Positions 42,826 through 54,466 of a stretch of 64,000 nt of DNA are shown one piece after another. The notes under the pieces were generated by a model. The model searched no databases. It had not been told where the DNA came from and was given only the letters and a program-made list of their open reading frames with translations. The stretch's first letter is position 1. The number at the start of each line of letters is the position of its first letter. This DNA is from Massilia sp. Root418 (GTDB lineage: Bacteria; Pseudomonadota; Gammaproteobacteria; Burkholderiales; Burkholderiaceae_D): assembly GCF_001425265.1 (NCBI RefSeq), contig NZ_LMEC01000024.1, forward strand, positions 248,001-312,000, in the 5' to 3' direction. The translations under genes and the position numbers were made by a program.

Positions 42826-43832
42826 ATGGAAGACCTGAAAGACTCCGAGGCCAACGCAGCCTCTGCTCCCTCCCCTGCCGTCCCCGCCGCAGTCACCACT
42901 GCCGAAAGCCCGCCCACTGCCACGCCGCCGCGCCGCAAGCGCTGGGTCAGCGCGCTGCTCTACCTGCTGGCCACCTGCGGCCTGCTCTTCCTGGCATCGT
43001 CGGCTACGCCATGTTCAAGGCACCCGCGCCCAAGGAACGCATCACCATCGACGAAGCCGCTGTGATCGACAGCGTGATGGCCAGCAATTACGGTAAATAC
43101 TCCATCGCCAAGAAGGGCTGGCTCTACGTCGGCGAGGACAACCGCACCTATCTGATGCGGGTGGTGCAGCAGGCCCGCCTGCAGGACGGCGCCGACGGCG
43201 ACGAGCTGTATTTCATTGCCAGCGGCGCCTCCACCACCGAGGGCGACGAAGTCGGCCTGTACGGCGTGTTCTATGTCCGCCCCAACGCCGCCGGCGACGG
43301 CCTGTCGGAGATCAGCAACCCTGCCATCCACGCCGGCACGCGCGCCGTGCAGCCGGAGGATGTGCGTTTCGAAGCGCTCAGTGAAAATCTGTGGGGCTGG
43401 GTGGTCAAGACCCGCGACGGCGAAAACCCCGCCGACGTGCGCGCCGTGACGCGCAACGTGGTGCTGGCGCCGCACGGCGACCAGATCGCCACCCTGGCCG
43501 AATTCCTGGCCGCCGCAGAACACACGCCACCCGACGGCTGCGCCGAGGCGCAGGCCCGCTACGACCGCTACCAGGCCGAGCAAACCGCGGCGGCAGCCGC
43601 CGCCACCGATGCCGACGACCCGCACACCGAAGCGGAATACGAAGAGCCGCTGCGCTGCGAGAAGCGGCGCTGGAGCTACCGCACGGCGACCGTCAGCGGC
43701 AATGTGCCGGTGCCGTTCACGGTGAGCGTCAGCGGCAGCATGAACGGCAGCGCGGTGGAAGCGAAAAGCTGGAAACTCATGTTCGACACCAAGAGCTACA
43801 GCTATAACGTGCCGGACGAACTGAAGTACTAG
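42826..43832 (+). pseudogene. Single-pass membrane protein gene interrupted by a frameshift
   Basis: Frame 1 from the ATG at 42826 encodes MEDLKDSEANAAS..., a Pro-rich cytosolic segment, then RRKRWVSALLYLLATCGLLFL, the start of a transmembrane helix. The continuation of that helix (GIVGYAMFKAPAPKERITIDEAAVID...) is in another frame and stays open to 43832. The join is at about 42993: CTG GCATC reads as if one G was lost from CTG GGC ATC. Restoring it would give one protein of about 335 residues, with a short cytosolic tail, one helix and a large periplasmic domain containing acidic, Ala-rich and Cys-containing segments. The family is not recognised. Real mutation and assembly error are both possible. 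Confidence 0.75.
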
Positions 43833-44449
43833 GTCCGGCGCGACAGCAGCAGGCCCAGTCCCGCGCTGGCCAGCAGGCCGGCGCAGCTGCGGTTGAAGAT
43901 GCGTTTGCCGCGCGGCTGCGCAAACCAGCCGCGCAAACGCGTGCCCATCCACGCGTAGATGGCAATGGCGGCCATCTCCAGCGCCAGGAACAGCGCGCCC
44001 AGCACGGCGAACTGCAACGCCATGGGCTGGGCCGGATTGACGAACTGCGGCAGGAACGCAGTGAAGATGAGGATGGCCTTGGGATTGCCGGCCGCCACCA
44101 GGAACTCCTGGCGCGCCAGCTGCATCAAGCCCACTGAAGGCATTGCAGACTCGGCTTCCGCGCCCGGCGCCGCGCGCCACAGCTGGAACGCCAGGTAGAA
44201 CAGGTACGCTGCGCCCACCGTCTTGATGCCGTAGAACAGCAGCTCCGAGGTGTGCAGCACCGCCGCCAGCCCGGCCGACGCCAGCGCGATCATGCCGCCG
44301 AACGCGAGCAGGCGGCCCGCCCCGGCGGTGCATGCCTGGCGAAAGCCGTAGCGGGTGGCGTTGCTGATGGAAAGCAGATTGTTCGGCCCGGGCGCCATGT
44401 TCAGCGCGAAGCAGGCGGGGACAAACAGCGCAAGCGTGGAAAGTTCCAT
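43829..44449 (-). CDS. LysE/RhtB-family amino-acid exporter
   Basis: The 206-residue protein has about six helices with the LysE start FVPACFALNMAPGPNNLLSISNATRYGFRQA and the NPKAILIFTAFLPQFV motif in the third quarter. LysE/RhtB proteins export amino acids or related small molecules across the inner membrane. The substrate cannot be read from the sequence. Its stop overlaps the stop of the convergent frameshifted gene by 4 bp (CTAG). Confidence 0.92.
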   Translation of the reverse strand: MELSTLALFVPACFALNMAPGPNNLLSISNATRYGFRQACTAGAGRLLAFGGMIALASAGLAAVLHTSELLFYGIKTVGAAYLFYLAFQLWRAAPGAEAESAMPSVGLMQLARQEFLVAAGNPKAILIFTAFLPQFVNPAQPMALQFAVLGALFLALEMAAIAIYAWMGTRLRGWFAQPRGKRIFNRSCAGLLASAGLGLLLSRRT

Positions 44450-44502
44450 GGGACCGGCTCCTTGAATTCGATCCCTATTCTAACCACGTCCTGTCCCACG
44501 GC

Positions 44503-45582
44503 TCAATCATCGGATGTGGACGCCGAAAATAATTCCGATGGCGGCACACCGTCGTACAACTGTTCGAGCCACCGCTCCAGCTCAGCCTCGTCCGCTTCGC
44601 CTATCCGCCGCACCCATTCCGGCGGGACCTCCACCGCCCGGCGGGCAAGCAAGCGGCGCAGCAGATCCCGAGCAGCTTGCTTCCGCCCCTCCTCCCTGCC
44701 CTGCTCCCTTCCCTCTTCCAAGCCGCTTTTTATACCTTCCGCTCGACCTTCTTCGAGGCCCTTTGAAATCCACAGCTTTCGCGCATCCTCGCGCAGCAGC
44801 TCCTTGTGATTAACGAGCAAGTCATACAAGCACTCTTCCCACGAGTCGAATTCTTTATCCTCTAATACCTCGGCTTTCATGGCCTTCCCCTTTCTATCCG
44901 CGCCATGCGTCCTTCCCAGCTTATGCTGCATGGTGCGCGAAATCCAGCTCGACAGGCTGTCGCGCAATAGCTGATTTCGTTCTTCCATCAGCCACTCCGT
45001 CAGCAAGTTGACAAGGTGTGAGCAGGCTTGACGGGAACGGCTATGCTGCAGGCCAAACAGCGCCGCCACCAGATTGCGGCCGGAGGCAGACACGGCGCTG
45101 CGATTCTGGTCGATCAGCAGGTACTGCTGCTCGGGCTGCAGCAACTCCAGCCCTTCCGGCGGCACCAGCGCCAGGCCCGACACAGACCTGCTGGCGCGCC
45201 ATGGCCGCCCGCCGGCATACAGCACGACGGGCAGCACCGGCGGCAACTTGCCGCGCCGCCCGAGCTTGCCTTGCTTGACCAGGTCCTGGTATAGCAGGCC
45301 GACGTAAACCTGCATGCGCAGCGCCATCCAGCGGTCGTCGTAAGACTGGAATTCCAGCAGCAGGTATACGTAGACGCATTCGCCGCCGACCTGCAAGCGC
45401 CACACCATATCGTCATGGCGCTGCACGCCGGCGCCGCCGACATAGCTGGCATTGACGCGTTCGAAGGCCGCAAGCTCCAGGGCCTGCGCCCACGGCTGCG
45501 GCATGAAGGCGCGCAGCAGGTCGCGCATCATCTCGGGATGGGAAAACAGCTGCTTGTATCCAGTGTCGTGGTCGGCGCGCAT
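44503..45582 (-). CDS. Rpn-family recombination-promoting nuclease / YhgA-like transposase-related protein
   Basis: The 359-residue product starts RADHDTGYKQLFSHPEMMRDLLRAFMP and has YVYLLLEFQSYDDRWMALRMQVYVGLLYQ, the PD-(D/E)xK nuclease core of Rpn/YhgA proteins. YAGGRPWR and a highly charged C-terminal coil follow (GLEEGRAEGIKSGLEEGREQGREEGRKQ). Rpn proteins are DNA endonucleases that raise RecA-independent recombination and often exist as families of paralogues. No flanking terminal repeats are visible. I chose the ATG at 45580-45582; a GTG 11 codons upstream is an alternative. Confidence 0.85.
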   Translation of the reverse strand: MRADHDTGYKQLFSHPEMMRDLLRAFMPQPWAQALELAAFERVNASYVGGAGVQRHDDMVWRLQVGGECVYVYLLLEFQSYDDRWMALRMQVYVGLLYQDLVKQGKLGRRGKLPPVLPVVLYAGGRPWRASRSVSGLALVPPEGLELLQPEQQYLLIDQNRSAVSASGRNLVAALFGLQHSRSRQACSHLVNLLTEWLMEERNQLLRDSLSSWISRTMQHKLGRTHGADRKGKAMKAEVLEDKEFDSWEECLYDLLVNHKELLREDARKLWISKGLEEGRAEGIKSGLEEGREQGREEGRKQAARDLLRRLLARRAVEVPPEWVRRIGEADEAELERWLEQLYDGVPPSELFSASTSDD

Positions 45583-45655
45583 CCGCACAGTGTAGTAGCG
45601 GCGCGCGCCGGCCACGCCCGCGATGCGCGGGATGTTTGGGCTGGGTCAACGAGGC

Positions 45656-45680
45656 GAAAAAAAGGCAGCCGAAGCTGCCC
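45656..45680 (-). terminator. Terminator after the acyl-CoA dehydrogenase gene
   Basis: On the minus strand GGCAGC-TTCG-GCTGCC (45664-45679) is followed by TTTTTTT. The UUCG tetraloop and T-tract make this a strong intrinsic terminator, 36 bp past the dehydrogenase stop at 45716. Confidence 0.93.
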
Positions 45681-45715
45681 CTGGATGCGCTGCCCCGCGC
45701 GGGGCCGCCGTCCGC

Positions 45716-47506
45716 TTAGAACTGGTCTTCGCTCAGCGCCAGCACGCCGGCGCTGCCGTCGATGATGGAAGCGCGCATGCCGGACGATTGCGTCAGGAAG
45801 TGGTCGGCGAAGAAGCGCGCGGTGGCGATCTTGGCCTTGTAGAAGCTGGCGTCGCCGCCGCCGGCGCCCAGCTTCTGCTGCGAGATCACGGCGGCGCGCG
45901 CCATCTGCCAGCCGCCCAGCACGATGCCGGCCAGCTTCAGATAGGTGACGCTGCCCGAGAACACGGCCTTGATGTCGGTCTTCATATTGCCGGCCACGTA
46001 TTCCACCACTGCTTCCAGGTCGGCCGCGCCTTGCGCCAGGTGCTTGCGGATGGCCGCGAAGTCGGCGCCGTCCAGCTTGGCCAGTTCGGCTTCGGTCGCG
46101 CGCACTTGCGCGATCAGGCCTTTGGCCACCTTGCCGCCGTCGCGCACGGTCTTGCGGCCCACCAGGTCGTTAGCCTGGATGGCGGTGGTGCCTTCGTAGA
46201 TGGTCAGGATCTTGGCGTCGCGGTAGTGCTGCGCGGCGCCGGTTTCTTCGATGAAGCCCATGCCGCCGTGCACCTGCACGCCGTCGCGCGCCACGTCCTG
46301 CGACAGCTCGGTGGACCAGCCCTTGATGATGGGCACCAGGTATTCATACACGGCCTGGTTCTCGGCGCGGGTGGCCGCGTCCGCATGGTGATGGGCCGCG
46401 TCGTAGAGCGAGGCGCCGACGTAGGCCAGCGCGCGCGCCGCCTCGGTCTGCGAACGCATATTCATCAACAGGCGGCGCACGTCCGGATGGTGGATGATGG
46501 ACACCGGACCGGCGGAACCGGCCAGGTCGCGCGACTGCACGCGGTCCTTGGCGAAGGCCACGGCCTGCTGGTAGGCGTTCTCGGACAGGCCGATGCCCTG
46601 CATGCCGACGCCGAAGCGGGCCGCGTTCATCATGATGAACATATACTCCAGGCCGCGGTTCTCTTCGCCCACCAGCGTGCCGATGGCGCCGCCGTTGTCG
46701 CCGAACTGCAGCACGGCGGTCGGACTGGCCTTGATGCCCAGCTTGTGTTCGATCGACACGCAGTGCGCGTCGTTGCGCGCGCCCAGGGAGCCGTCCGCGT
46801 TGACCATGAACTTGGGCACGATGAACAGCGAAATGCCCTTCACGCCTTCCGGTGCGTTCGGCGTGCGCGCCAGCACCAGGTGGATGATGTTCTCGGCCAT
46901 GTCGTGCTCACCGTAGGTGATGAAGATCTTGGTGCCGAAAATCTTGTAGGTGCCGTCTTCCTGCGGCACGGCGCGGGTGCGCACGGCGGCCAGGTCGGAG
47001 CCGGCTTGCGGCTCGGTCAGGTTCATGGTGCCGGTCCACTTGCCCGTCACCAGCGGCTCCAGGAACGTGGCTTTCTGCTCGTCGCTGCCGGCGGTCAGCA
47101 GCGCTTCGATCGCGCCGTCCGACAGCAGCGCCACCAGCGCGAACGCCAGGTTGGCGCCGTGCAGCATTTCCACGCATGGCGTGCCGACCAGCTTGGGCAG
47201 GCCCTGGCCGCCGAAGTCGGTCGGATGCTGCAAGCCTTGCCAGCCTGCTTCGGCGAACTGCTTGAACGCTTCCTTGAACCCCTTGGAGGTGAAGACGTTG
47301 CCGTCCTTCCAGTAGCTCGGCTCCTTGTCGCCGGCATGGTTCAGCGGCGCGATTTCTCCGGCCACGAATTTGGCGCTCTCTTCCAGCACGGCTTCGGCGG
47401 TTTCAGGCGTGGCGTCCTCGCAGCCCGGCAGCTGGCTCACGGCTTGCAGGTTCGCCAGTTCGTTCATCACGAACAGCATGTCTTTCAGGGGGGCTTGATA
47501 GCTCAT
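45716..47506 (-). CDS. Acyl-CoA dehydrogenase, large (DmdC-type) subfamily
   Basis: This flavoprotein introduces the alpha-beta double bond in acyl-CoA and passes electrons to ETF. The 596-residue product is longer than the 380-residue classic type. It has an extra N-terminal helical part (YQAPLKDMLFVMNELANLQAV), the core motifs MNLTEPQAGSDLAAVRTRA, ISLFIVPKF and a C-terminal domain of about 120 residues. This layout is shared by DmdC (3-methylmercaptopropionyl-CoA dehydrogenase) and long-chain enzymes in beta-proteobacteria. The exact acyl substrate is not known. It is downstream of etfBA, separated by a terminator. Confidence 0.93.
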   Translation of the reverse strand: MSYQAPLKDMLFVMNELANLQAVSQLPGCEDATPETAEAVLEESAKFVAGEIAPLNHAGDKEPSYWKDGNVFTSKGFKEAFKQFAEAGWQGLQHPTDFGGQGLPKLVGTPCVEMLHGANLAFALVALLSDGAIEALLTAGSDEQKATFLEPLVTGKWTGTMNLTEPQAGSDLAAVRTRAVPQEDGTYKIFGTKIFITYGEHDMAENIIHLVLARTPNAPEGVKGISLFIVPKFMVNADGSLGARNDAHCVSIEHKLGIKASPTAVLQFGDNGGAIGTLVGEENRGLEYMFIMMNAARFGVGMQGIGLSENAYQQAVAFAKDRVQSRDLAGSAGPVSIIHHPDVRRLLMNMRSQTEAARALAYVGASLYDAAHHHADAATRAENQAVYEYLVPIIKGWSTELSQDVARDGVQVHGGMGFIEETGAAQHYRDAKILTIYEGTTAIQANDLVGRKTVRDGGKVAKGLIAQVRATEAELAKLDGADFAAIRKHLAQGAADLEAVVEYVAGNMKTDIKAVFSGSVTYLKLAGIVLGGWQMARAAVISQQKLGAGGGDASFYKAKIATARFFADHFLTQSSGMRASIIDGSAGVLALSEDQF

Positions 47507-47520
47507 CTTCTTCTCTCCAA

Positions 47521-47563
47521 GAAAAAGGCCACGCGGCGGCGCGATGCCTCGCCAGCGTGGCCT
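47521..47563 (-). terminator. Terminator after etfA
   Basis: AGGCCACGC (47526-47534) and GCGTGGCCT (47555-47563) form a 9-bp stem with a GC-rich loop, followed on the minus strand by TTTTTC. It lies between etfA and the acyl-CoA dehydrogenase gene. Confidence 0.88.
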
Positions 47564-47582
47564 CTAATACTAAACGTGTGGA

Positions 47583-48515
47583 TTAACCCAGTTCTTTGAC
47601 CAGTTCAGGCACGATGTCGAACAGATCGCCCACGATGCCGTAGTCGGCCACGGAGAAGATCGGCGCTTCCGGATCCTTGTTGATGGCGACGATGGTCTTC
47701 GAATCCTTCATGCCGGCCAGGTGCTGGATCGCGCCGGAGATACCGACGGCGATGTACAGCGACGGCGCCACGATCTTGCCGGTCTGGCCAACCTGCCAGT
47801 CGTTCGGCACGTAGCCCGCGTCCACGGCGGCGCGCGAGGCGCCCATGGCGGCGCCCAGCTTGTCTGCCAGCGGTTCCAGGATCTTGAACGCTTCGCCCGA
47901 ACCCATGCCGCGGCCGCCGGACACGATGATCTTGGCGGCGGTCAGTTCAGGACGGTCGGACTTGGCCAGCTCGCGGCCGACGAAAGCCGACTTGCCGTTG
48001 TCGCCGACAGCGGCGATGGTTTCGGTGGCAGCCGAACCGCCGGCCGATGCGGCCGAGTCGAAACCGGTGGTGCGCACGGTGATGACTTTGACTTTATCGG
48101 ACGACTGCACGGTGGCGATGGCGTTGCCGGCGTAGATGGGACGCTCGAAGGTGTCGGGCGAATCGACCTTGGTGATTTCCGAGATCTGGGCCACGTCCAG
48201 CTTGGCGGCCACGCGCGGCAGGATGTTCTTGCCGTAGGCGGTGGCTGGCGCCAGGATGTGCGAGTAGGCAGCGGCAACCGCCAGCACCTGCTCGGCCACG
48301 TTCTCGGCCAGGCCGTCGGCGAAGTGGGCGGCGTCGGCCAGCAGCACTTTCGATACGCCGGCGATCTGCGCGGCTTGCGCAGCGGCGGCGGCGGCGTTGG
48401 AACCGGCCACCAGCACGTGCACCTCGCCGCCGCACTGGGCGGCCGCGGTCACGGTGTGGTGGGTGCTGCCCTTCAGGCTGGCGTTGTCGTGTTCAGCGAT
48501 AACTAATGCGACCAT
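47583..48515 (-). CDS. etfA: Electron transfer flavoprotein alpha subunit
   Basis: The 310-residue FAD-binding subunit shows the ETF-alpha signature in VSGGRGMGSGEAFKILEPLADKLGAAMGASRAAVDAGYVPNDWQVGQTGKIVAPSLYIAVGISGAIQHLAGM. It carries electrons from acyl-CoA dehydrogenases to ETF:ubiquinone oxidoreductase. Together with etfB it forms the usual etfBA pair, here separated by an 87-bp spacer holding a REP-like element. The ATG at 48513-48515 is standard. Confidence 0.97.
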   Translation of the reverse strand: MVALVIAEHDNASLKGSTHHTVTAAAQCGGEVHVLVAGSNAAAAAAQAAQIAGVSKVLLADAAHFADGLAENVAEQVLAVAAAYSHILAPATAYGKNILPRVAAKLDVAQISEITKVDSPDTFERPIYAGNAIATVQSSDKVKVITVRTTGFDSAASAGGSAATETIAAVGDNGKSAFVGRELAKSDRPELTAAKIIVSGGRGMGSGEAFKILEPLADKLGAAMGASRAAVDAGYVPNDWQVGQTGKIVAPSLYIAVGISGAIQHLAGMKDSKTIVAINKDPEAPIFSVADYGIVGDLFDIVPELVKELG

Positions 48516-48547
48516 GATTATTCCTTTGTGTGCATGCCGGCGGCTCA

Positions 48548-48582
48548 GGCGGGTTACGCGCTCCGCGCTAACCCGCCCTACG
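48548..48582. repeat. REP-like palindrome between etfB and etfA
   Basis: GGCGGGTTACGCG, a short loop and CGCTAACCCGCC plus CTACG. It lies in the intra-operon spacer, a position where such elements can alter the ratio of upstream and downstream mRNA. Confidence 0.85.
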
Positions 48583-48602
48583 GCCGCCTGGCGCGCTATT
48601 AA

Positions 48603-49352
48603 TTAGATGACTTTGGCTTCAGTACGCAGTTTTGCGACCAGGGTGGCAACGTCCGGTACCTTGATGCCGGCGGAGCGCTTGGCTGGCTCGGCCACTTTCA
48701 AGGTCTTCAGGCGCGGGGTCACGTCGACGCCCAGGTCTTCCGGCTTGACGGTGTCCAGCGGCTTCTTCTTGGCCTTCATGATGTTTGGCAAGGTCACATA
48801 GCGCGGCTCGTTCAGGCGCAGGTCGGTGGTGATGATGGCAGGCAGGGTCAGGGCCAGGGTTTCCAGGCCGCCGTCCACTTCGCGGGTCACGGTGGCTTTG
48901 CCGTCTTCCAGCACCACTTTCGAGGCGAAGGTCGCTTGCGGCCAGCCCAGCAGGGCAGCCAGCATCTGGCCGGTCTGGTTGGAGTCGTCGTCGATTGCCT
49001 GCTTGCCCAGGATGACCAGCTGCGGCTGTTCCTTGTCGACCAGCGCCTTCAGCAGCTTGGCCACGGCCAGCGGTTCCAGTTCGGTGGCGGTTTCCACCAG
49101 GATGCCGCGGTCGGCGCCGATGGCCATGCCGGTGCGCAGGGTTTCCTGGCACTGAGCCACGCCGCAGGAGACAGCCACCACTTCGGTGACCTTGCCCGCT
49201 TCTTTCAGGCGGGTCGCTTCTTCCAGAGCGATCTCATCGAACGGGTTCATCGACATTTTGACATTGGCGATATCCACGCCAGTGCCGTCGGATTTGACGC
49301 GCACCTTGACGTTGTAGTCGACCACGCGTTTGACGGGTACCAAGACTTTCAT
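48603..49352 (-). CDS. etfB: Electron transfer flavoprotein beta subunit
   Basis: The 249-residue product MKVLVPVKRVVDYNVKVRVKSDGTGVDIANVKMSMNPFDEIALEEATRLKEAG... with the ETF-beta motif VVLEDGKATVTREVDGGLETLALTLPAIITTDLRLNEPRY. It binds AMP and forms the heterodimer with EtfA. It is the first gene of the unit. A perfect -10 TATAAT (49403-49408) and a palindromic site further upstream are seen. Confidence 0.97.
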   Translation of the reverse strand: MKVLVPVKRVVDYNVKVRVKSDGTGVDIANVKMSMNPFDEIALEEATRLKEAGKVTEVVAVSCGVAQCQETLRTGMAIGADRGILVETATELEPLAVAKLLKALVDKEQPQLVILGKQAIDDDSNQTGQMLAALLGWPQATFASKVVLEDGKATVTREVDGGLETLALTLPAIITTDLRLNEPRYVTLPNIMKAKKKPLDTVKPEDLGVDVTPRLKTLKVAEPAKRSAGIKVPDVATLVAKLRTEAKVI

Positions 49353-49402
49353 AGCTCTGCCTTTGGAAAAATTAATAAAGTGTGAACTGATATGTGGGCT
49401 AG

Positions 49403-49450
49403 ATTATATGAGAAATTCAATCACCAGGCTGAATTAAAGCACGATCGTGC
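49403..49450 (-). promoter_or_regulatory. etfB promoter and palindromic operator candidate
   Basis: On the minus strand a TATAAT -10 box occupies 49403-49408; no strong -35 hexamer is seen. A perfect 12-bp palindrome, GCACGATCGTGC, lies at 49439-49450, about 30 bp upstream of the -10. This placement and form resemble sites of TetR-family regulators of fatty-acid degradation in beta-proteobacteria; the identity of the regulator is inferred. Confidence 0.55.
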
Positions 49451-49557
49451 GTTTTTTTGGTAGTAGAAAACGTCTAATTTTCATCTTGCACCCACAATCG
49501 AGGAAAGAGCCTGCGACAGGGGAGCCAGCCCGGCTCCCCGCATTGAAAGAGTACAGC

Positions 49558-49815
49558 TTACTTGCGTTGCATCAGAAAGACAAATTCCGTACCGTACTGC
49601 GCATGCGACAGCAGCGCATTACCGGTTTGCTTGGCAAAGGCCTGGAAGTCGCGCACGGAGCCCGGATCGGTCGCCATGATGCGCAGCACTTCTCCGCTCT
49701 GCAGTTCGGCCAGGGCCTTTTTGGCCTTCAGAATCGGCAGCGGGCAGTTCAAGCCCCGCGCGTCGAGTTCTTTTTGAAATTCCATGATTTCGGTTTCAAC
49801 TAGTGTGTCGCTCAT
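49558..49815 (-). CDS. TusA-like sulfur-carrier protein
   Basis: The 85-residue product contains the TusA/SirA signature LDARGLNCPLPILKAKKALAELQSGEVLRIMATDPGS, with the active cysteine in CPxP. TusA-family proteins carry persulfide sulfur for thiolation or molybdenum-cofactor reactions. The ATG at 49813-49815 is preferred over a TTG one codon earlier. Which sulfur pathway it serves is not shown by the neighbours. Confidence 0.9.
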   Translation of the reverse strand: MSDTLVETEIMEFQKELDARGLNCPLPILKAKKALAELQSGEVLRIMATDPGSVRDFQAFAKQTGNALLSHAQYGTEFVFLMQRK

Positions 49816-49900
49816 CAAAATCCCGCAAATTGGTTGACCAGTTCTGCACAGTCTACTCCAATTCGGCTGTCGTGACGCGGTGCACCAAAATAGTTCCTCT

Positions 49901-49922
49901 CTCGTTGCAAGTTCACAACGAG
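49901..49922. repeat. 7-bp inverted repeat upstream of the TusA-like gene
   Basis: CTCGTTG (49901-49907) and CAACGAG (49916-49922) flank an 8-nt loop, between alaS and the TusA-like gene. It may be a small RNA hairpin or binding site; the evidence is weak. Confidence 0.3.
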
Positions 49923-49940
49923 GGAAGTCATTAAATTAAC

Positions 49941-49962
49941 GGCCCGCGCTCGCGCGCGGGCC
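49941..49962 (-). terminator. Terminator after alaS
   Basis: A 9-bp GC stem (GGCCCGCGC, 49941-49949, and GCGCGGGCC, 49954-49962) with a 4-nt loop is followed on the minus strand by GTTAATTTAAT. It lies 24 bp past the alaS stop. Confidence 0.75.
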
Positions 49963-49985
49963 GCATGCCTGCTTGCTTTTCGCTC

Positions 49986-52595
<2,610 letters not shown>

Positions 52596-52633
52596 GTCGT
52601 ATTGGTTAGGTTGCTGGCTGGTGCAAAGGGTTG

Positions 52634-52639
52634 ATTATA
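52634..52639 (-). promoter_or_regulatory. Consensus -10 box of alaS
   Basis: TATAAT on the minus strand, 39 bp upstream of the alaS ATG. The -35 region is not convincing. Confidence 0.6.
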
Positions 52640-52780
52640 CGTGATGTGGCGGACCGGCGGACGGGTGGCCAGGCGTTGCCGCCTTGCGACAACAGCAACA
52701 AAGCGGCCGCTCCCCGCGGCCAATAGTCCTTATACTGAATTCCGTCCACCCATGCCCTCCCCCCTCTGCGAAAGGCCGCC

Positions 52781-54451
52781 ATGCTGAACAATCTCCTGCT
52801 TCGGACCAAGTTGATTTTGCTGCTGGTGCTCGCCATCCTCGCGGTGGCCCTGGTGGGGGCGGCCGGCCTGAGCGGCCTGCGCAGCGCGCGCGCCGGCTTC
52901 GCCGAAGTGGCCGACGTGCGCCTGCCCTCGCTGGTGGGCCTGTACCAGATGAAACTGGGCAACCGCGAAGTGCGGCTGGGCGCGCTAACCGTGTTCCGCC
53001 TGATGGAAAATCCCGCCACCGTGCCCAAGATCGCCGGCCAGGCCGACGTGATGCGGGCCGGCTTCGCCGAAGTGGCGGCCGGCCGCAAGATTTACGACCC
53101 GCTGCCGCAGACCGCCGAGGAAGCCGTGCTGTACAAGGAATTCCTGGCGGCCTGGGACTTGCGCCTGAAAGGCGGCGAACGCGTGCTGGCGGCGGCCGAG
53201 CGGCTGGCGCGCGGCGGCGACGCGGCCGCCGTCAAATCGGCTGCCGACGAATTCACGCAGGCCGCTGCCGACGTGGCGCCGCACGTGGCCGCAGTGCAGG
53301 TCGCGCTGGACAAGGTGATCACCCTGAACGTGAAGGTGGCCGAGCAGGCCAACGCCGAGGCCGGCGAAGCCATCGCCGCGTCCCAGCGCAATATGGCCAT
53401 CATTTTTGGCGCGGCCGCGCTGGTGGTGCTGGCACTGGGCACGCTGATCCTGCGCAACACCCTGAAACAGCTGGGCGGCGACCCCGGCTACGCGGCTGGC
53501 ATCGTCAACCGGGTGGCGCAGGGGGACCTCACGGTGCAGATCGAAACCAGCGCCAGCGACCACGGCAGCCTGCTGTACAGCATGAAGAACATGGTCGAGC
53601 GCCTGGCTGACGTGGTGGGCCGCGTCAACAGCAGCGCCGACGCGCTGGCCAGCGCTTCGGAACAGGTGAGCGGCACGGCGCAGTCGCTGTCGCAGGCCGC
53701 CACCGAGCAGGCCGCCAGCGTGGAAGAAACCAGCGCCTCGGTCGAGCAGATGACCGCGTCGGTGGCGCAAAACACGGAGAACGCACGCGTCACCGACGGC
53801 ATGGCCAGCCAGGCGGCGGCCGAGGCGGTGGAAGGCGGCAACGCCGTGGGCGGCACGGTGGACGCCATGCGCCAGATCGCTAAAAAGATCGTCATCATCG
53901 ACGACATCGCCTACCAGACCAATCTGCTGGCGCTGAACGCGGCCATCGAAGCGGCGCGCGCGGGCGAACACGGGAAAGGGTTCGCCGTGGTGGCGGCCGA
54001 GGTGCGCAAGCTGGCCGAGCGCTCGCAGGTGGCGGCCCAGGAAATCGGCGAGGTGGCCGGCAGCAGCGTGGACCTGGCCGAACGGGCCGGCAAGCTGCTC
54101 AACCAGATGGTGCCCAATATCCAGCGCACCTCCGGCCTGGTGCAGGAAATCAGCGCGGCATCGGAAGAGCAGTCGACCGGGCTGGCGCAGATCAATTCCG
54201 CGATCAGCCAGCTCAGCCAGGCCACCCAGCAGAACGCCGCCGGCTCCGAGCAGCTGGCCGCCACCGCGGAGGAAATGAGCGCGCAGGCGGAAGACTTGCA
54301 AAGCACCATGGGCTTCTTCAATACCGGCAGCGGCAAGCCCGCACGCAAGCCGGCGCGCCAGCCGCAGCATGTGCCGACGCCGCGCCGCGCGACGGCGGCC
54401 ATGCAGGAGGCGGACTGGGAACCGGACCAGGGCAGCTTTGAGCGGTTCTGA
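52781..54451 (+). CDS. Methyl-accepting chemotaxis protein
   Basis: The 556-residue receptor has an N-terminal helix (LILLLVLAILAVALVGAAGLSGL) and a periplasmic four-helix-bundle-type sensor (to about residue 200). A second helix (NMAIIFGAAALVVLALGTLIL), HAMP (GGDPGYAAGIVNRVAQGDLTVQI) and a signalling domain follow. The hairpin tip reads IIDDIAYQTNLLALNAAIEAARAGEHGKGFAVVAAEVRKLAERS. It ends in a Lys/Arg/Pro-rich tail without the NWETF-type CheR tether. No che genes adjoin, so it joins the chemotaxis core in trans. The ligand is unknown. Confidence 0.95.
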   Translation: MLNNLLLRTKLILLLVLAILAVALVGAAGLSGLRSARAGFAEVADVRLPSLVGLYQMKLGNREVRLGALTVFRLMENPATVPKIAGQADVMRAGFAEVAAGRKIYDPLPQTAEEAVLYKEFLAAWDLRLKGGERVLAAAERLARGGDAAAVKSAADEFTQAAADVAPHVAAVQVALDKVITLNVKVAEQANAEAGEAIAASQRNMAIIFGAAALVVLALGTLILRNTLKQLGGDPGYAAGIVNRVAQGDLTVQIETSASDHGSLLYSMKNMVERLADVVGRVNSSADALASASEQVSGTAQSLSQAATEQAASVEETSASVEQMTASVAQNTENARVTDGMASQAAAEAVEGGNAVGGTVDAMRQIAKKIVIIDDIAYQTNLLALNAAIEAARAGEHGKGFAVVAAEVRKLAERSQVAAQEIGEVAGSSVDLAERAGKLLNQMVPNIQRTSGLVQEISAASEEQSTGLAQINSAISQLSQATQQNAAGSEQLAATAEEMSAQAEDLQSTMGFFNTGSGKPARKPARQPQHVPTPRRATAAMQEADWEPDQGSFERF

Positions 54452-54466
54452 GGGCGGCGACGAGGC

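Noticed and set aside
44503..45582. Rpn/YhgA gene as a mobile element
   Set aside because: Despite the 'transposase-related' family name, no terminal inverted repeats or target duplications flank it.
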